From Gammaproteobacteria bacterium (lineage in GTDB: Bacteria; Pseudomonadota; Gammaproteobacteria; Nevskiales; Nevskiaceae): a DNA stretch of 64,000 nt. Location of the stretch: contig JAPLSB010000024.1 of assembly GCA_026398875.1 (NCBI GenBank), forward strand, positions 287,946 to 351,945, in the 5' to 3' direction. A model generated the notes under the pieces. It searched no databases. It worked only from the letters and a program-made list of their open reading frames with translations, and was not told the origin of the DNA. Of this stretch, positions 1 to 9,988 are shown piece by piece. The position numbers were made by a program, and so were the translations under genes. Every line of letters starts with the position of its first letter. Within the stretch, counting starts at the first letter, position 1.

Positions 1-1247
1 CCGCCAAGGAACGACGGCGCGGCGAACACCGACGAGCCCTTTTCGGCCTTCTGCGGATCGCCGGGACGGTTGTTCGATTCCACCGGACGGCCAGTCTTCA
101 GATCGACACCCGAAGCCCAGGTCTGCTTGGTCACGAACGGGCTGGCTGACAGCAGCTTGCCGTTCTCGCGGTTCAGCACGTAGAAGAAGCCGTTGCGGTC
201 GGCCTTGGCACCGGCCTTCACAGTCTTGCCGTCCTTCTTGTAGTCGAACGAGATGAACTCGTTGACGCCGTCGAAATCCCAGTGATCGTTCGGCGTGCCC
301 TGGTAGCTCCACTCGATCTTGCCGGTGTCGGCGTTGATCGCGACGGTCGAGGTCGAGTACAGGTTGTCGCCCGGACGGGTGAAGGCATTCCACGGAGCCG
401 GGTTGCCGGTGCCGCAGTAGATCTGGTTGGTGTCCGCACCATAGGTGCAGCCCAGCCAGGTGGCAGCGCCGCCGGTCTTCCAGAGATCACCCGGCCAAGT
501 GGCGTTGGTCTTGCCCGAAATGCCGTTTTCCTTGCCGTTCAGGTAGCCCATGTGGCCTTCGACGGTCGGACGCGACCAGACCATCTTGCCGGTCTTGGCA
601 TCACGCGCTTCGACGCGGCCAACCACGCCAAACTCGCCGCCGGACACGCCGGTAATCAGCTTGCCCTTCACGATCAGCGGTGCGGCCGTGTACGAGTAGC
701 CGCCCTTGAAATCGTCGATGGTTTCGGTCCAGACGACCTTGCCAGTGTCGGCGTTCAGCGCGACCAGCTTGGCGTCGAGGGTGCCGAAGATCACCAGGTT
801 GTCGTACAGCGCGGCGCCGCGATTGACGACGTCGCAGCACGGCACGATGCCTTCCGGCAAACGGTGCTCGTACGACCACAGCTTGGCACCGGTCTTCTGG
901 TCCAGCGCCCACAGGCGCGAATACGAGCCGGTGATGAAGATCTTGCCGTTATGCACCAGCGCCTGGGTTTCCTGGCCGCGCTGCTTCTCGCCACCAAACG
1001 AGAACGACCACGCCGGCACCAGATCGACCACGGTGTCGGAGTTGATCTGCGTCGAACTGCTGAAGCGCTGGCCGGTGGTGCCCATGCCGACCGTCAGCAC
1101 GTCGTTCGGCGTGTTCTGGTCGTTCAGGATCATCGCGTCGGTCACCGGGCCTGCGAAGGCCGACGAGACACTGGCAGCAAGTGCGAGGCCGACCAGCGCC
1201 TTGAAGCGGGCTCCGGCCGTGTTGCGAGCTGTTGCGTAACTGGACAT
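1..1247 (-). CDS. PQQ-dependent alcohol dehydrogenase, lanthanide-type active site (3' end outside window)
   Basis: Periplasmic quinoprotein that oxidises alcohols to aldehydes with PQQ. About 415 codons are visible and the C-terminus is cut by the window edge. The N-terminus is a signal peptide ending near SSAFA. The adjacent cysteine pair C137-C138 (PCCDVV) is the disulfide typical of this family, and the TGNPAPWN stretch is a beta-propeller landmark. The catalytic aspartate is D324 in NDHWDFDGVNE. D326, two residues later, is the extra acidic residue known from lanthanide-dependent XoxF/PedH enzymes; calcium enzymes (MxaF, ExaA) have Ala or Ser there. The start is ATG with GGAGAAAC 8-12 bases upstream. 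A sigma-54 element lies at 1317-1332. The product is clearly a methanol/ethanol-family PQQ dehydrogenase; metal preference and substrate are inferred. Confidence 0.93.
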   Translation of the reverse strand, partial: MSSYATARNTAGARFKALVGLALAASVSSAFAGPVTDAMILNDQNTPNDVLTVGMGTTGQRFSSSTQINSDTVVDLVPAWSFSFGGEKQRGQETQALVHNGKIFITGSYSRLWALDQKTGAKLWSYEHRLPEGIVPCCDVVNRGAALYDNLVIFGTLDAKLVALNADTGKVVWTETIDDFKGGYSYTAAPLIVKGKLITGVSGGEFGVVGRVEARDAKTGKMVWSRPTVEGHMGYLNGKENGISGKTNATWPGDLWKTGGAATWLGCTYGADTNQIYCGTGNPAPWNAFTRPGDNLYSTSTVAINADTGKIEWSYQGTPNDHWDFDGVNEFISFDYKKDGKTVKAGAKADRNGFFYVLNRENGKLLSASPFVTKQTWASGVDLKTGRPVESNNRPGDPQKAEKGSSVFAAPSFLG

Positions 1248-1316
1248 TTTTAGTTTCTCCTCAAGCTTTGTTGTGTACTGGTGTGGCGAAAAGCAGGTGT
1301 CACCGGCGCGCCGGGA

Positions 1317-1332
1317 AGCACGATCGGTGCCA
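1317..1332 (-). promoter_or_regulatory. sigma-54 -24/-12 promoter of the PQQ alcohol dehydrogenase
   Basis: On the minus strand the 16-mer reads TGGCACCGATCGTGCT. The consensus is TGGCACG-N4-TTGCW; only two fixed positions differ, and the essential GG and GC have the correct spacing. The expected transcript start is near 1306, about 60 bases before the ATG at 1247. The AcoR-like activator at 7465-9516 is the obvious partner. This is a motif match by eye; no expression evidence is available. Confidence 0.72.
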
Positions 1333-1513
1333 GTCAATCGATGTGCAATGCAGCAACACCGCGCGCCCGGAGAAATCTTCCCGCCCGCTCGATGCTGCAC
1401 GACAAATCATTGAAATTATTGGCGAAAATTCCTCCATCCGACGGGCGCCTTGCAGCCCGATCCGCAGTGACCCAAGCACCGGCGCCCTGATAAGCGGCCA
1501 CATCTTAAGGAGC

Positions 1514-1531
1514 TGTCTCCAGCGAGGGACA
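1514..1531. promoter_or_regulatory. Candidate activator site, TGTC-N10-GACA
   Basis: Inverted repeat TGTC...GACA (CTGTC...GACAG at 1513-1532) about 210 bases upstream of the predicted sigma-54 start of the alcohol dehydrogenase. A similar TGTC-N8-GACA lies upstream of the aldehyde dehydrogenase at 7256-7271. Enhancer sites for AcoR/BmoR-type activators are often inverted repeats in such positions. The arms are short, so chance is not excluded. Confidence 0.25.
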
Positions 1532-1658
1532 GCCTTGCCAGTGCTGTCACATTGCCGGGACGAACTCCTCGTCTGGCTCATCCACGACACAGCGGTTCCG
1601 GGCGGGTGGCAAGTGAAACACCGTTGCCGATGGAAGTCCCTACCTACCCGGCAGCCAT

Positions 1659-1683
1659 AAAAAAACCGGGCGCAAGGCCCGGT
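1659..1683 (-). terminator. Rho-independent terminator of the porin gene
   Basis: Perfect 7-bp stem (ACCGGGC / GCCCGGT, 1665-1671 with 1677-1683) and a 5-base loop, followed on the minus strand by a run of seven T (1665-1659). It lies about 40 bases past the porin stop. Confidence 0.85.
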
Positions 1684-1723
1684 CAATTTGGCGCAAGGAG
1701 AGGTTCGCTTTCGGAACGGCGCC

Positions 1724-2965
1724 TCAGAACGACAGGAACGTGCCGACGTTGAAGTTCAGCGCTTCGTTCTTGCCGCCGAGGTGGTTCTTGGCTTCGATTG
1801 AAGTCACTTCACCGACCAGGGTCAGGTTCTTGGTCAGCGAGTGATAGACGCCACCGGTGACCTTCTTGTTCGACTTCACCAGTGTCGACGCCGCTTCGCC
1901 GTTGGCACGGTCAAGATTCGATTCGCCGTAGTTGATGCCGAACTTGGTGGCGCCCAGCTTGTACGTCGCCTGCGCAAGGAAGCCGTCCGACTCGCGCTTG
2001 CCGAGACCCGCGGCGCTGGCGTCGCCGAGCAGGAACAGCGCAGTGGTACCGACGCCGTCACCCAGGTAGTACCAGCCGGCGAACTCGAAGTCGGCGATCG
2101 ACACCTTGCCGCCGAAATCGACGGCCGATGCGGTGTAGCTGACGTCCCCCAGCGGGCCCTGATCATTCTGCTTCTGGGTCAGACCGGAAGCCGACAGATA
2201 GACCTTCGCACCGCTGAGCTCGGTGGTGTACGTCACCTTGCCGTGGAAGCCCGGAGCCGACTTCTGGTTGACTGCGCCAGCGACCGGGTTCAGCGGGTCG
2301 TAGATGCCCACGGTCGCCTTCAAGCCCGAGAAGTCCGGCGTCGAGTAATTGATCTGGGCCAGCGTGTCGGTGTAGAGGTAGCCGAGGCCGATCGAGCCGA
2401 GCGTGGTGTTGGCCGGCGCACCGCCAGCAGCCGCGCCTGCGGCACCTACGCCCGGGATGGTGATGTCATTGATGATCGCGTCGAAGCCGAACAGGCCAAA
2501 GTTGCGACCGAACAGGAACGTGCCGATGTCCTTGTTGCCGAAGGTCAGATAGACCTGACGAACGTCGAGGCCGGTGGTGGCAAGGCCGACGTTGCTGCCG
2601 ATCGGTGCGCCCTGCTGCAGGTTCGGGCTGCCGCCATCATTGCTGCTGACGCCCGGGTAGAAGCCGAAGTGCGCTTCGATGTCGAGACCCGCCTGCTGGG
2701 TGATGACGCCGAACGACAGCGCCGCGGGCAGCAGGCCGTTGGAGATGCTGGAGTTGTTGCCGGCAGAACCGTTCTCGGTGCAGGCGAGGCCGCCACCGAT
2801 CAGCGACGCGTTGTTCTCGCAGCTGGAATAGATGTAGTGGACGTTGATGTTGCCGTTGACGGTGAACTTGTAATCACCGGCATTGAGTTCGAGCGCGCTG
2901 GCGCCCGTGGAGGACAGCAGAGCCACTGCGGCTGCAATCAGGTTTCGCTGCTTCATCTTGGACAT
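1724..2965 (-). CDS. Outer-membrane porin
   Basis: 413-residue general porin. It has a signal peptide (cleavage near ASALE, residue 25) and alternating beta-strand sequence, and ends in the C-terminal phenylalanine (LSF) used for outer-membrane assembly. A cysteine pair near residues 49 and 62 may form a loop disulfide. GGGGA lies 8-12 bases before the ATG; a second in-frame ATG three codons in is also possible. It lies between the alcohol dehydrogenase and the sensor kinase and has its own near-perfect sigma-54 promoter (3136-3151) and terminator. It therefore looks like a co-regulated entry pore for the alcohol substrate; the solute is inferred from context only. Confidence 0.85.
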   Translation of the reverse strand: MSKMKQRNLIAAAVALLSSTGASALELNAGDYKFTVNGNINVHYIYSSCENNASLIGGGLACTENGSAGNNSSISNGLLPAALSFGVITQQAGLDIEAHFGFYPGVSSNDGGSPNLQQGAPIGSNVGLATTGLDVRQVYLTFGNKDIGTFLFGRNFGLFGFDAIINDITIPGVGAAGAAAGGAPANTTLGSIGLGYLYTDTLAQINYSTPDFSGLKATVGIYDPLNPVAGAVNQKSAPGFHGKVTYTTELSGAKVYLSASGLTQKQNDQGPLGDVSYTASAVDFGGKVSIADFEFAGWYYLGDGVGTTALFLLGDASAAGLGKRESDGFLAQATYKLGATKFGINYGESNLDRANGEAASTLVKSNKKVTGGVYHSLTKNLTLVGEVTSIEAKNHLGGKNEALNFNVGTFLSF

Positions 2966-3135
2966 TTTTTAATTCCCCAATATTGTCGAGAGGTACCGCA
3001 TGGACGTTCGCTGCTGCGAACCCCCATCCGGCGCCGCCCCACTTCCTCTTCAGCTGCAGCAGCTATGGACCAGTCTGTTGACCGCTGGCCTGCAACCCGC
3101 TGCAACCCGCACAAGTGTGACGACGAGCCCCGAGG

Positions 3136-3151
3136 AGCAATCGACATGCCA
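3136..3151 (-). promoter_or_regulatory. sigma-54 -24/-12 promoter of the porin gene
   Basis: The minus strand reads TGGCATGTCGATTGCT, one mismatch from TGGCACG-N4-TTGCW. It is the best sigma-54 match in the window. The predicted start is near 3125, giving a leader of about 160 bases. Confidence 0.8.
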
Positions 3152-3210
3152 AATCAGGAACACTTCCCAAGGCACTGAATGGAGTGATGTTTATGTCAAT
3201 TGCCCGGCCT

Positions 3211-3230
3211 GCACGCGTCTGCACGCGTCT
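3211..3230. repeat. Direct repeat, possible enhancer for the porin promoter
   Basis: Two abutting copies of GCACGCGTCT, each with an ACGCGT palindrome. They lie 86-105 bases upstream of the predicted sigma-54 start of the porin, the usual distance for an activator site. The same word was not found upstream of the other three sigma-54 promoters, so the role is uncertain. Confidence 0.3.
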
Positions 3231-3300
3231 TCAGCCTGTTTCATTGAAGGGACGACCTTCGAGTCACAGGCGTTACAGCCGGTGGTGACAGATGCGCCGA

Positions 3301-4761
3301 TCAGAGCGGCGGATGCAGTGGCAGCCGTACCGAGATCGTCGTGCCTTCACCGGGCAGCGAATCGATGCGCAAGGTCGCACCGAGCGTTTCAGCGCGTTCG
3401 ATCATGCCCAACAGCCCCAAGCCGACCCGATCGCCATCGGGCTTCGCACGGCGACGCGCCTCGCTGCCGCCGCCGAAGCGGAGATCGGCAGGCAGACCGC
3501 AGCCGTCATCGGAGATGCGCAGATGCAGCGCCGCATCAACATCGCGGCACAGCATCACGCTGACTCGCCGGGCCCGTGCATGGCGGGCAATGTTGACCAG
3601 CGCCTCCTGCGCGATGCGGTACAGATAGACCTGCACCAGCCCTTCGCCGGCAACCCGCTCGACGTCGATCCGCACCTCGAAGCGAATGTCAGGGCAACGG
3701 CCGGACCAGTCGGCGACCAGGCTTTCCAGCGTCGGGCCGAGTCCGAACTCGTCAAGCCCGGCCGGGCGCAGTCGTGCGAGCAGCAGATGCAGGCCGTCGT
3801 AAAGACTGCCGATGCCGCTACGAATGCCTTGAGTGCGCACGGAAAGCTCCGGCGCCGCGAGGGCGACACGCTGGTGCAGCAGTGCGGCTTCGGCATCCAT
3901 CGCTGCAAGGCTCTGGCCGATCTCGTCGTGCAGTTCGCGCGCGATTGACCGCCGCTCGCGCTCCTGAACTTCCAGGCTGTGCCGCAGCAGTCGCTGGTTG
4001 TCGGAGCGGGCCTGCTCAAGGCTCTGGCCGAGTTCGACCACGCCATCGATGATCGTCCTCAGCTCCGGGGTCGTGGCCTTCGGCAAGCCCGGGTGCAGAT
4101 CGCCCCGACCGATGCGGCCAAGCGCATCGCGGATCAGGTCGATCGGCTTCAACGCGCGCCAGACGGAAAACACGACGACCGCATTGGTCAGGAAGCCGAT
4201 GGCCACGATCAGCAGCAGCAAGGGACGCGCCTCGTTCCATGCCTCAAGAATCTCGTCGGCCGGATCGGAATGGATCAGCACTGGCTGCCGCTGACCATCG
4301 ATAGTCGGCAGTTCGACGCGCAAGGCGCGCGGCGCGGTCGTGACATGGGCGATGAACCAGTCGGGAACCGAATCGTCGATCGCGGCCGGACAAGGCCGCT
4401 GGCTGCCCGCGGCATCCGCGCCGTCCCGCGCCACGCAGAGATGACGCGTGTGATCGAAGACGCTGATCAGCACCGGCAGAACGGTCTGATCGGTGGCCTC
4501 GGCAGGAATCGCCTTGTCGTCGAGCAGATTGCTCGCCAGCCGCATCACCGCGTCGATTTCGCCCTGTACGGCGCGCTTGGAATTGCCCAGCACCGCGTAG
4601 ACCGCCAGCAGCAGCACCACACCCAGCAGCAGTCCGATCGACAGGCTGAGCCGGGTCTTCAGATCAAGCCGCGTCATCAGGGCGCGCAGCAGGCCTCGCG
4701 GGCCGCCGGCCGATGCCTCCGATTGATCGACGGCGAGCTCAGACACGCACGATGCCGGCAA
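3301..4761 (-). CDS. Membrane sensor histidine kinase, NarX/UhpB type
   Basis: Sensor of a two-component pair with the regulator immediately upstream in the same operon. In order: membrane segment near 38-59, a periplasmic sensing region of about 120 residues, a second membrane segment near 180-202, HAMP, a HisKA_3 dimerisation domain with phospho-accepting H278 (ARELHDEIGQ), and an HATPase with the N box (AQEALVNIARHA) and the G1 box (DDGCGLP). The start is uncertain. ATG at 4761 overlaps the regulator by 23 bases, GTG at 4746 overlaps its stop more tightly, and ATG at 4677 gives the MTRLDLKTRLSL start often seen in such kinases. Its place beside PQQ alcohol oxidation genes recalls the ExaDE sensors of pseudomonads, but the signal is unknown. 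Confidence 0.88.
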   Translation of the reverse strand: MPASCVSELAVDQSEASAGGPRGLLRALMTRLDLKTRLSLSIGLLLGVVLLLAVYAVLGNSKRAVQGEIDAVMRLASNLLDDKAIPAEATDQTVLPVLISVFDHTRHLCVARDGADAAGSQRPCPAAIDDSVPDWFIAHVTTAPRALRVELPTIDGQRQPVLIHSDPADEILEAWNEARPLLLLIVAIGFLTNAVVVFSVWRALKPIDLIRDALGRIGRGDLHPGLPKATTPELRTIIDGVVELGQSLEQARSDNQRLLRHSLEVQERERRSIARELHDEIGQSLAAMDAEAALLHQRVALAAPELSVRTQGIRSGIGSLYDGLHLLLARLRPAGLDEFGLGPTLESLVADWSGRCPDIRFEVRIDVERVAGEGLVQVYLYRIAQEALVNIARHARARRVSVMLCRDVDAALHLRISDDGCGLPADLRFGGGSEARRRAKPDGDRVGLGLLGMIERAETLGATLRIDSLPGEGTTISVRLPLHPPL

Positions 4762-5365
4762 CGATGGCCAGGCGCGCCATCTCCGCCGCCGAGCGCAGGC
4801 CGAGCTTCACGCGGATCTGCGAGTAATGGTTGGAAACGGTCTTGCCGCTGATGCACAGACCACTGGCGATGTCACGCACCGAACGCCCTTCGGCCACCTG
4901 ACGGAAAATCTCGAACTCCCGCTGCGAAAGACTGTGCAAGGCATCGTTCGGCTTGCGCTGATTGGCGCGGGCATGCGCGAGATCCGGCGACAGGAATTCC
5001 CGGCCACGCGCCACCGCATCGACGGCGGCCACCAAGGTATCCGGCGCCGAACGCTTCGACACATAGCCCAGCGCACCGGCCGCCATCGCCCGATCGACAA
5101 ACATCGGCTCTTCATGAACGCTGAACGCCAGCGCCCGCAGGTCCGGCTGCCGCGCGCGCAGGCGGCGCAGCAGTTCGATGCCACCGACCCCGGGCAGCGA
5201 CAGATCAATGATCACCACATCCGGCGCGCACTCCAGAAAGCGTCGGTAGCCCGCTGCGGCAGAGGCCGCTTCGGCCACCACCTGGTACTCCGGCGCGCAC
5301 TCGAGCAACTGCCGGTAGCCGGCACGGACCACCGCGTGGTCATCCACCAGCAGGATTCGAATCAT
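4739..5365 (-). CDS. LuxR/NarL-family response regulator
   Basis: 208-residue DNA-binding response regulator. The receiver has acidic pocket residues near D8-D9, phosphorylation site D54 (VIIDLSLPG) and a conserved lysine near 103. The LuxR-type helix-turn-helix occupies about 145-200 (LSQREFEIFRQVAEG...ISGKTVSNHYSQI). ATG is preceded by GAGGAGG at ideal spacing. It is read first, with the kinase overlapping its end, so the two are translationally coupled. Length and order resemble ExaE/AgmR-type regulators of quinoprotein ethanol oxidation. Its targets are not proven; an extra layer above the sigma-54 activator is plausible. Confidence 0.9.
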   Translation of the reverse strand: MIRILLVDDHAVVRAGYRQLLECAPEYQVVAEAASAAAGYRRFLECAPDVVIIDLSLPGVGGIELLRRLRARQPDLRALAFSVHEEPMFVDRAMAAGALGYVSKRSAPDTLVAAVDAVARGREFLSPDLAHARANQRKPNDALHSLSQREFEIFRQVAEGRSVRDIASGLCISGKTVSNHYSQIRVKLGLRSAAEMARLAIVAGIVRV

Positions 5366-5423
5366 GTGCTGCCTCCTCAGGCAAGGTGCGCTCGATGCGG
5401 CGCTTGATGACGGGTCTTCACCT

Positions 5424-5463
5424 CAAAACAACGAGGCCCGGGTGAGCATCACCCGGGCCTCGT
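5424..5463 (-). terminator. Terminator of the aldehyde dehydrogenase gene
   Basis: Perfect 14-15-bp inverted repeat (5431-5445 with 5449-5463, 3-base loop). On the minus strand it is followed by TTGTTTTG. It separates the dehydrogenase from the response-regulator operon read in the same direction. Confidence 0.85.
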
Positions 5464-5509
5464 GTCACTGACAACTGCTGACGGCCATCCGAAGACGGCC
5501 GAGACCCGA

Positions 5510-7021
5510 TCAGTAGGCGATGCAGACCGACTTGGTTTCGAGATAGTTGTTCAGCACGTGATGACCCATCTCGCGGCCCCAGCCCGACTGCTTGTAACCG
5601 CCGAACGGCATCGAGGCGTCGAAGACGTTGTAGCAGTTGACCCAGACGGTGCCGGCACGCAGGCGCGGCACCAGCTTGTGGATCTTCGACACGTCCTGCG
5701 ACCAGATGCCGGCCGCCAGACCGTAGACGGAGTCATTGGCACGGCGGACCAGTTCGTCGTCCAGATCGGTGAAGCGGCTGGCCACCAGCACCGGCCCGAA
5801 GATCTCTTCCTGAACGACCTTGGCGCTGTCGGCGACGTTGACCATCAGGGTCGGCTCGACGAAATAGCCTTCGTTGCCCCAGCGGCTGCCGCCGGCGGCC
5901 AGCGAAGCGCCTTCGGCCGGACCGGCCTTCAGGTAGCCGCTGACGCGATCAAGCTGGTTCTGCGAGACCAGCGGGCCGAGCTGGGTCGACGGATCGAGAC
6001 CCGGACCGACCTTCAGGCCCTTGGCATATGCGGCGATGCCGGCAATGACTTCGTCGTAGACCTTGTCCTGGATGAACAGGCGCGAGCCGGCGCAGCAGGT
6101 CTGGCCCTGGTTGAAGAAGATCGCGCTTGCAGCGCCCGGGATCGCCTTCGACAGGTCGGCGTCGTTAAGGATGATGTTCGGCGACTTGCCGCCGAGTTCC
6201 AGCGTCAGCTTCTTGAGGTCGTTGGCGGCGGCCTTGACGATCAGCTTGCCGACTTCGGTCGAACCGGTGAACGCGACCTTGTCGACGCCAGGGTGGCCGG
6301 CCAGCGGCGCACCGGTGGTTTCACCGAAGCCGGTGACCACGTTCAGCACGCCCTTCGGCAGGCCGGCTTCCTGGATCAGTTCGGCCAGACGCAGCGCGGT
6401 CAGCGGGGTTTCTTCGGCCGGCTTCAGTACCACGGTGCAGCCGCAGGCCAGCGCCGGAGCGAGCTTCCAGGCCGCCATCAGGATCGGGAAGTTCCACGGA
6501 ATGATCTGGCCAACGACGCCGATCGGCTCGCGCTTGGTGTACGCGTGATATTCGGTGCCCGGGGTAAACGGCACCGACAGGTCCAGCGTGTTGCCTTCCG
6601 ACTTGGTGGCCCAGCCGGCCATGTAGTGGAAGATATCGGCGGCCAGCGCGACATCCGCAATCTTGGCGACGACGACCGGCTTGCCGTTGTCCAGCGATTC
6701 CAGTTCGCCGAGTTCGTCCTGGTGCTTCAGGATCAGGTCGCCGATGCGATGCAGCAGCTTGCCGCGATTGGCCGGCGACATCTTGCGCCACTCGCTGTTG
6801 TCGGCGAACGCGCGCCGGGCGGCAGCCACGGCAGCATTGACGTCTTCCTTCGAACCGCTCTGCGCGTGAGCGACAACCTGGCCGGTAGCCGGATTGTAGA
6901 CCTCGAAGGTTTCGCCCGAAGTCGAATTGACCCAGGCGCCGTCGATCAGGATCTGCTTCGGCGTGCTGATGAACTTGCGGGCAGCTGCGCCCAGTGCTTC
7001 AAGACCCTTTGATCCATCCAT
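5510..7021 (-). CDS. NAD(P)-dependent aldehyde dehydrogenase
   Basis: 503-residue cytoplasmic aldehyde dehydrogenase that would convert the aldehyde made by the PQQ enzyme to the acid. Visible landmarks: cofactor-binding PWNFP (176-180), FTGSTEVG (251-258), general base E275 in LELGGKSP, and nucleophile C309 in FFNQGQTCCAG. I chose ATG 7021 because AGGAG lies 7-11 bases upstream; a longer frame from 7057 lacks such a site. It has its own sigma-54 element (7135-7150) and a strong terminator, and is divergent from the sigma-54 activator gene. It is closest in type to AcoD/ExaC-like enzymes, which are typically under such activators. Substrate range is inferred from context. Confidence 0.93.
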   Translation of the reverse strand: MDGSKGLEALGAAARKFISTPKQILIDGAWVNSTSGETFEVYNPATGQVVAHAQSGSKEDVNAAVAAARRAFADNSEWRKMSPANRGKLLHRIGDLILKHQDELGELESLDNGKPVVVAKIADVALAADIFHYMAGWATKSEGNTLDLSVPFTPGTEYHAYTKREPIGVVGQIIPWNFPILMAAWKLAPALACGCTVVLKPAEETPLTALRLAELIQEAGLPKGVLNVVTGFGETTGAPLAGHPGVDKVAFTGSTEVGKLIVKAAANDLKKLTLELGGKSPNIILNDADLSKAIPGAASAIFFNQGQTCCAGSRLFIQDKVYDEVIAGIAAYAKGLKVGPGLDPSTQLGPLVSQNQLDRVSGYLKAGPAEGASLAAGGSRWGNEGYFVEPTLMVNVADSAKVVQEEIFGPVLVASRFTDLDDELVRRANDSVYGLAAGIWSQDVSKIHKLVPRLRAGTVWVNCYNVFDASMPFGGYKQSGWGREMGHHVLNNYLETKSVCIAY

Positions 7022-7134
7022 TGCTGATCTCCTCGTAATCGTTATTTCAAATGACATGAGTGCCTGCGACAGCCCGGCCTGATCATGTGTTGTCGATGAT
7101 CAGCGGCCCGACTGCGTCGCGACGGCCTCGCGAT

Positions 7135-7150
7135 GGCAAGAAGCAAGCCA
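7135..7150 (-). promoter_or_regulatory. sigma-54 -24/-12 promoter of the aldehyde dehydrogenase
   Basis: The minus strand reads TGGCTTGCTTCTTGCC: TGGC and TTGC are intact with exact spacing. The predicted start is near 7124, about 100 bases before the chosen ATG. Confidence 0.65.
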
Positions 7151-7255
7151 TCCGGACGTGACCGCGCAAAGTGCTGAAGACCCACGACTTTCAGTGCCAG
7201 GTCGCAGCACATCTATCCTGCGCTGTCTCAGGACCGATGCGCCAGACAAAACCGC

Positions 7256-7271
7256 TGTCGCGGCGGTGACA
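7256..7271. promoter_or_regulatory. Candidate activator site, TGTC-N8-GACA
   Basis: Inverted repeat TGTC...GACA about 130-145 bases upstream of the predicted aldehyde dehydrogenase start. A second, wider TGTC...GACA pair lies at 7224-7248. This is the expected place for an enhancer of the adjacent AcoR-like protein; the motif is short and unproven. Confidence 0.28.
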
Positions 7272-7464
7272 CAGTATTTGCCCCCTATGCCGTCGCGTGA
7301 CGACCGTTTACGAACGGCACGCTCTCGTTGACGCGGTGTCCACGCGCGACTACCGTCCGGTGGCACCAGTGTTGCTTCCGGCGCGCCGGCAACCCACTGG
7401 GACGATCTGGTCGCGTGAAGACAATCAATAAGCCTCGGCATCGAAGCCGCACGAGGCGTTCGAC

Positions 7465-9516
<2,052 letters not shown>

Positions 9517-9684
9517 CACAGCGACTGATTCCCGACACCGCAATACCCGTCTTCGTCGTCGCGTGCGATGCCGGAAAACGGCTTGATCCGAGCTTCAAAA
9601 TCGCCTTAAAGTCCAGCTGTGACAAAGACTTGCAGGTTTGCAATCGCGATGATTGATAGAGACGATTGGGAACTTGACCTGACG

Positions 9685-9700
9685 TGGCATAGTCTCTGCA
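9685..9700 (+). promoter_or_regulatory. sigma-54 -24/-12 promoter of the pqq operon
   Basis: TGGCATAGTCTCTGCA: TGGCA and TGCA match, with GG and GC correctly spaced; three of twelve fixed positions differ. The predicted start is near 9711, about 50 bases before pqqA. A TGTGACAAAG word about 95 bases upstream resembles TGTGACACAG-like words near the aldehyde dehydrogenase promoter. Confidence 0.6.
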
Positions 9701-9762
9701 CTGCCGCATCGTCCTTTTAAGGGCATGCGGCACACCACTGCGAACAAAATGGAGGATTGATC

Positions 9763-9837
9763 ATGCGTTGGACGACCCCGAGCTTCACCGAAATGCGTTT
9801 TGGCATGGAAGTGACGATGTACATCCTGAACCGCTAA
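9763..9837 (+). CDS. pqqA: PqqA, ribosomal precursor peptide of PQQ
   Basis: 24-residue peptide, too short for routine gene calling. It contains the invariant E16-V-T-M-Y20 (E-x3-Y), whose glutamate and tyrosine are crosslinked by PqqE and become the PQQ skeleton. The N-terminus MRWTTPSFTEMRFGMEV matches the family. GGAGG lies about 9-13 bases upstream of the ATG. It is first in the pqqABCDE operon and is followed by an attenuator hairpin before pqqB, which would give excess pqqA transcript. Confidence 0.97.
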   Translation: MRWTTPSFTEMRFGMEVTMYILNR

Positions 9838-9907
9838 GTCTTCCGGGCCATGCCCGACCGGGTCATTCCGGACGGCGCAGACCCGATAGCGGCAGATGCA
9901 GAATGGG

Positions 9908-9934
9908 GCCCCCGGAAACGGGGGCTTTGTTTTG
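9908..9934 (+). terminator. Attenuator hairpin between pqqA and pqqB
   Basis: 7-bp GC stem GCCCCCG / CGGGGGC (9908-9914 with 9919-9925) with a GAAA tetraloop, followed by TTTGTTTT. It has the form of a partial intrinsic terminator. Hairpins between pqqA and the next pqq gene are known to set a high pqqA-to-enzyme ratio. Confidence 0.75.
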
Positions 9935-9988
9935 CGAGACGATTTCTTGGCTGCAGCGCAGCAATTGCCGCTGCATCCCGGCAGAACC

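Larger units (their letters stand above)
1248..1723. other. Intergenic region between alcohol dehydrogenase and porin
   Basis: About 475 bases without a credible gene. It holds the porin terminator (1659-1683), a sigma-54 promoter for the dehydrogenase (1317-1332) and an inverted repeat CTGTC-N10-GACAG (1513-1532) about 200 bases upstream of the predicted transcript start, a possible activator site. Short open frames here lack ribosome sites and family similarity. Confidence 0.6.
2966..3300. other. Intergenic region upstream of porin
   Basis: 335 bases carrying the sigma-54 promoter of the porin (3136-3151) and, further upstream, a direct repeat of GCACGCGTCT (3211-3230). There is a small direct repeat TGCAACCCGC near 3091-3110. 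No gene is seen; the predicted porin leader is about 160 bases. Confidence 0.6.
7022..7464. other. Divergent control region, aldehyde dehydrogenase / sigma-54 activator
   Basis: 443 bases between two divergent genes. It holds the sigma-54 element for the aldehyde dehydrogenase (7135-7150) and inverted TGTC/GACA words (7224-7248 and 7256-7271) in enhancer position. I found no convincing sigma-70 boxes for the activator gene by eye. Confidence 0.6.

Noticed and set aside
282..1253. 323-codon plus-strand open frame
   Set aside because: Antisense shadow of the PQQ dehydrogenase, whose signal peptide, cysteine pair and active site are clear.
5462..7012. 516-codon plus-strand open frame over the aldehyde dehydrogenase
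   Set aside because: The minus-strand gene has all catalytic motifs, an SD, a promoter and a terminator; the plus frame has none.
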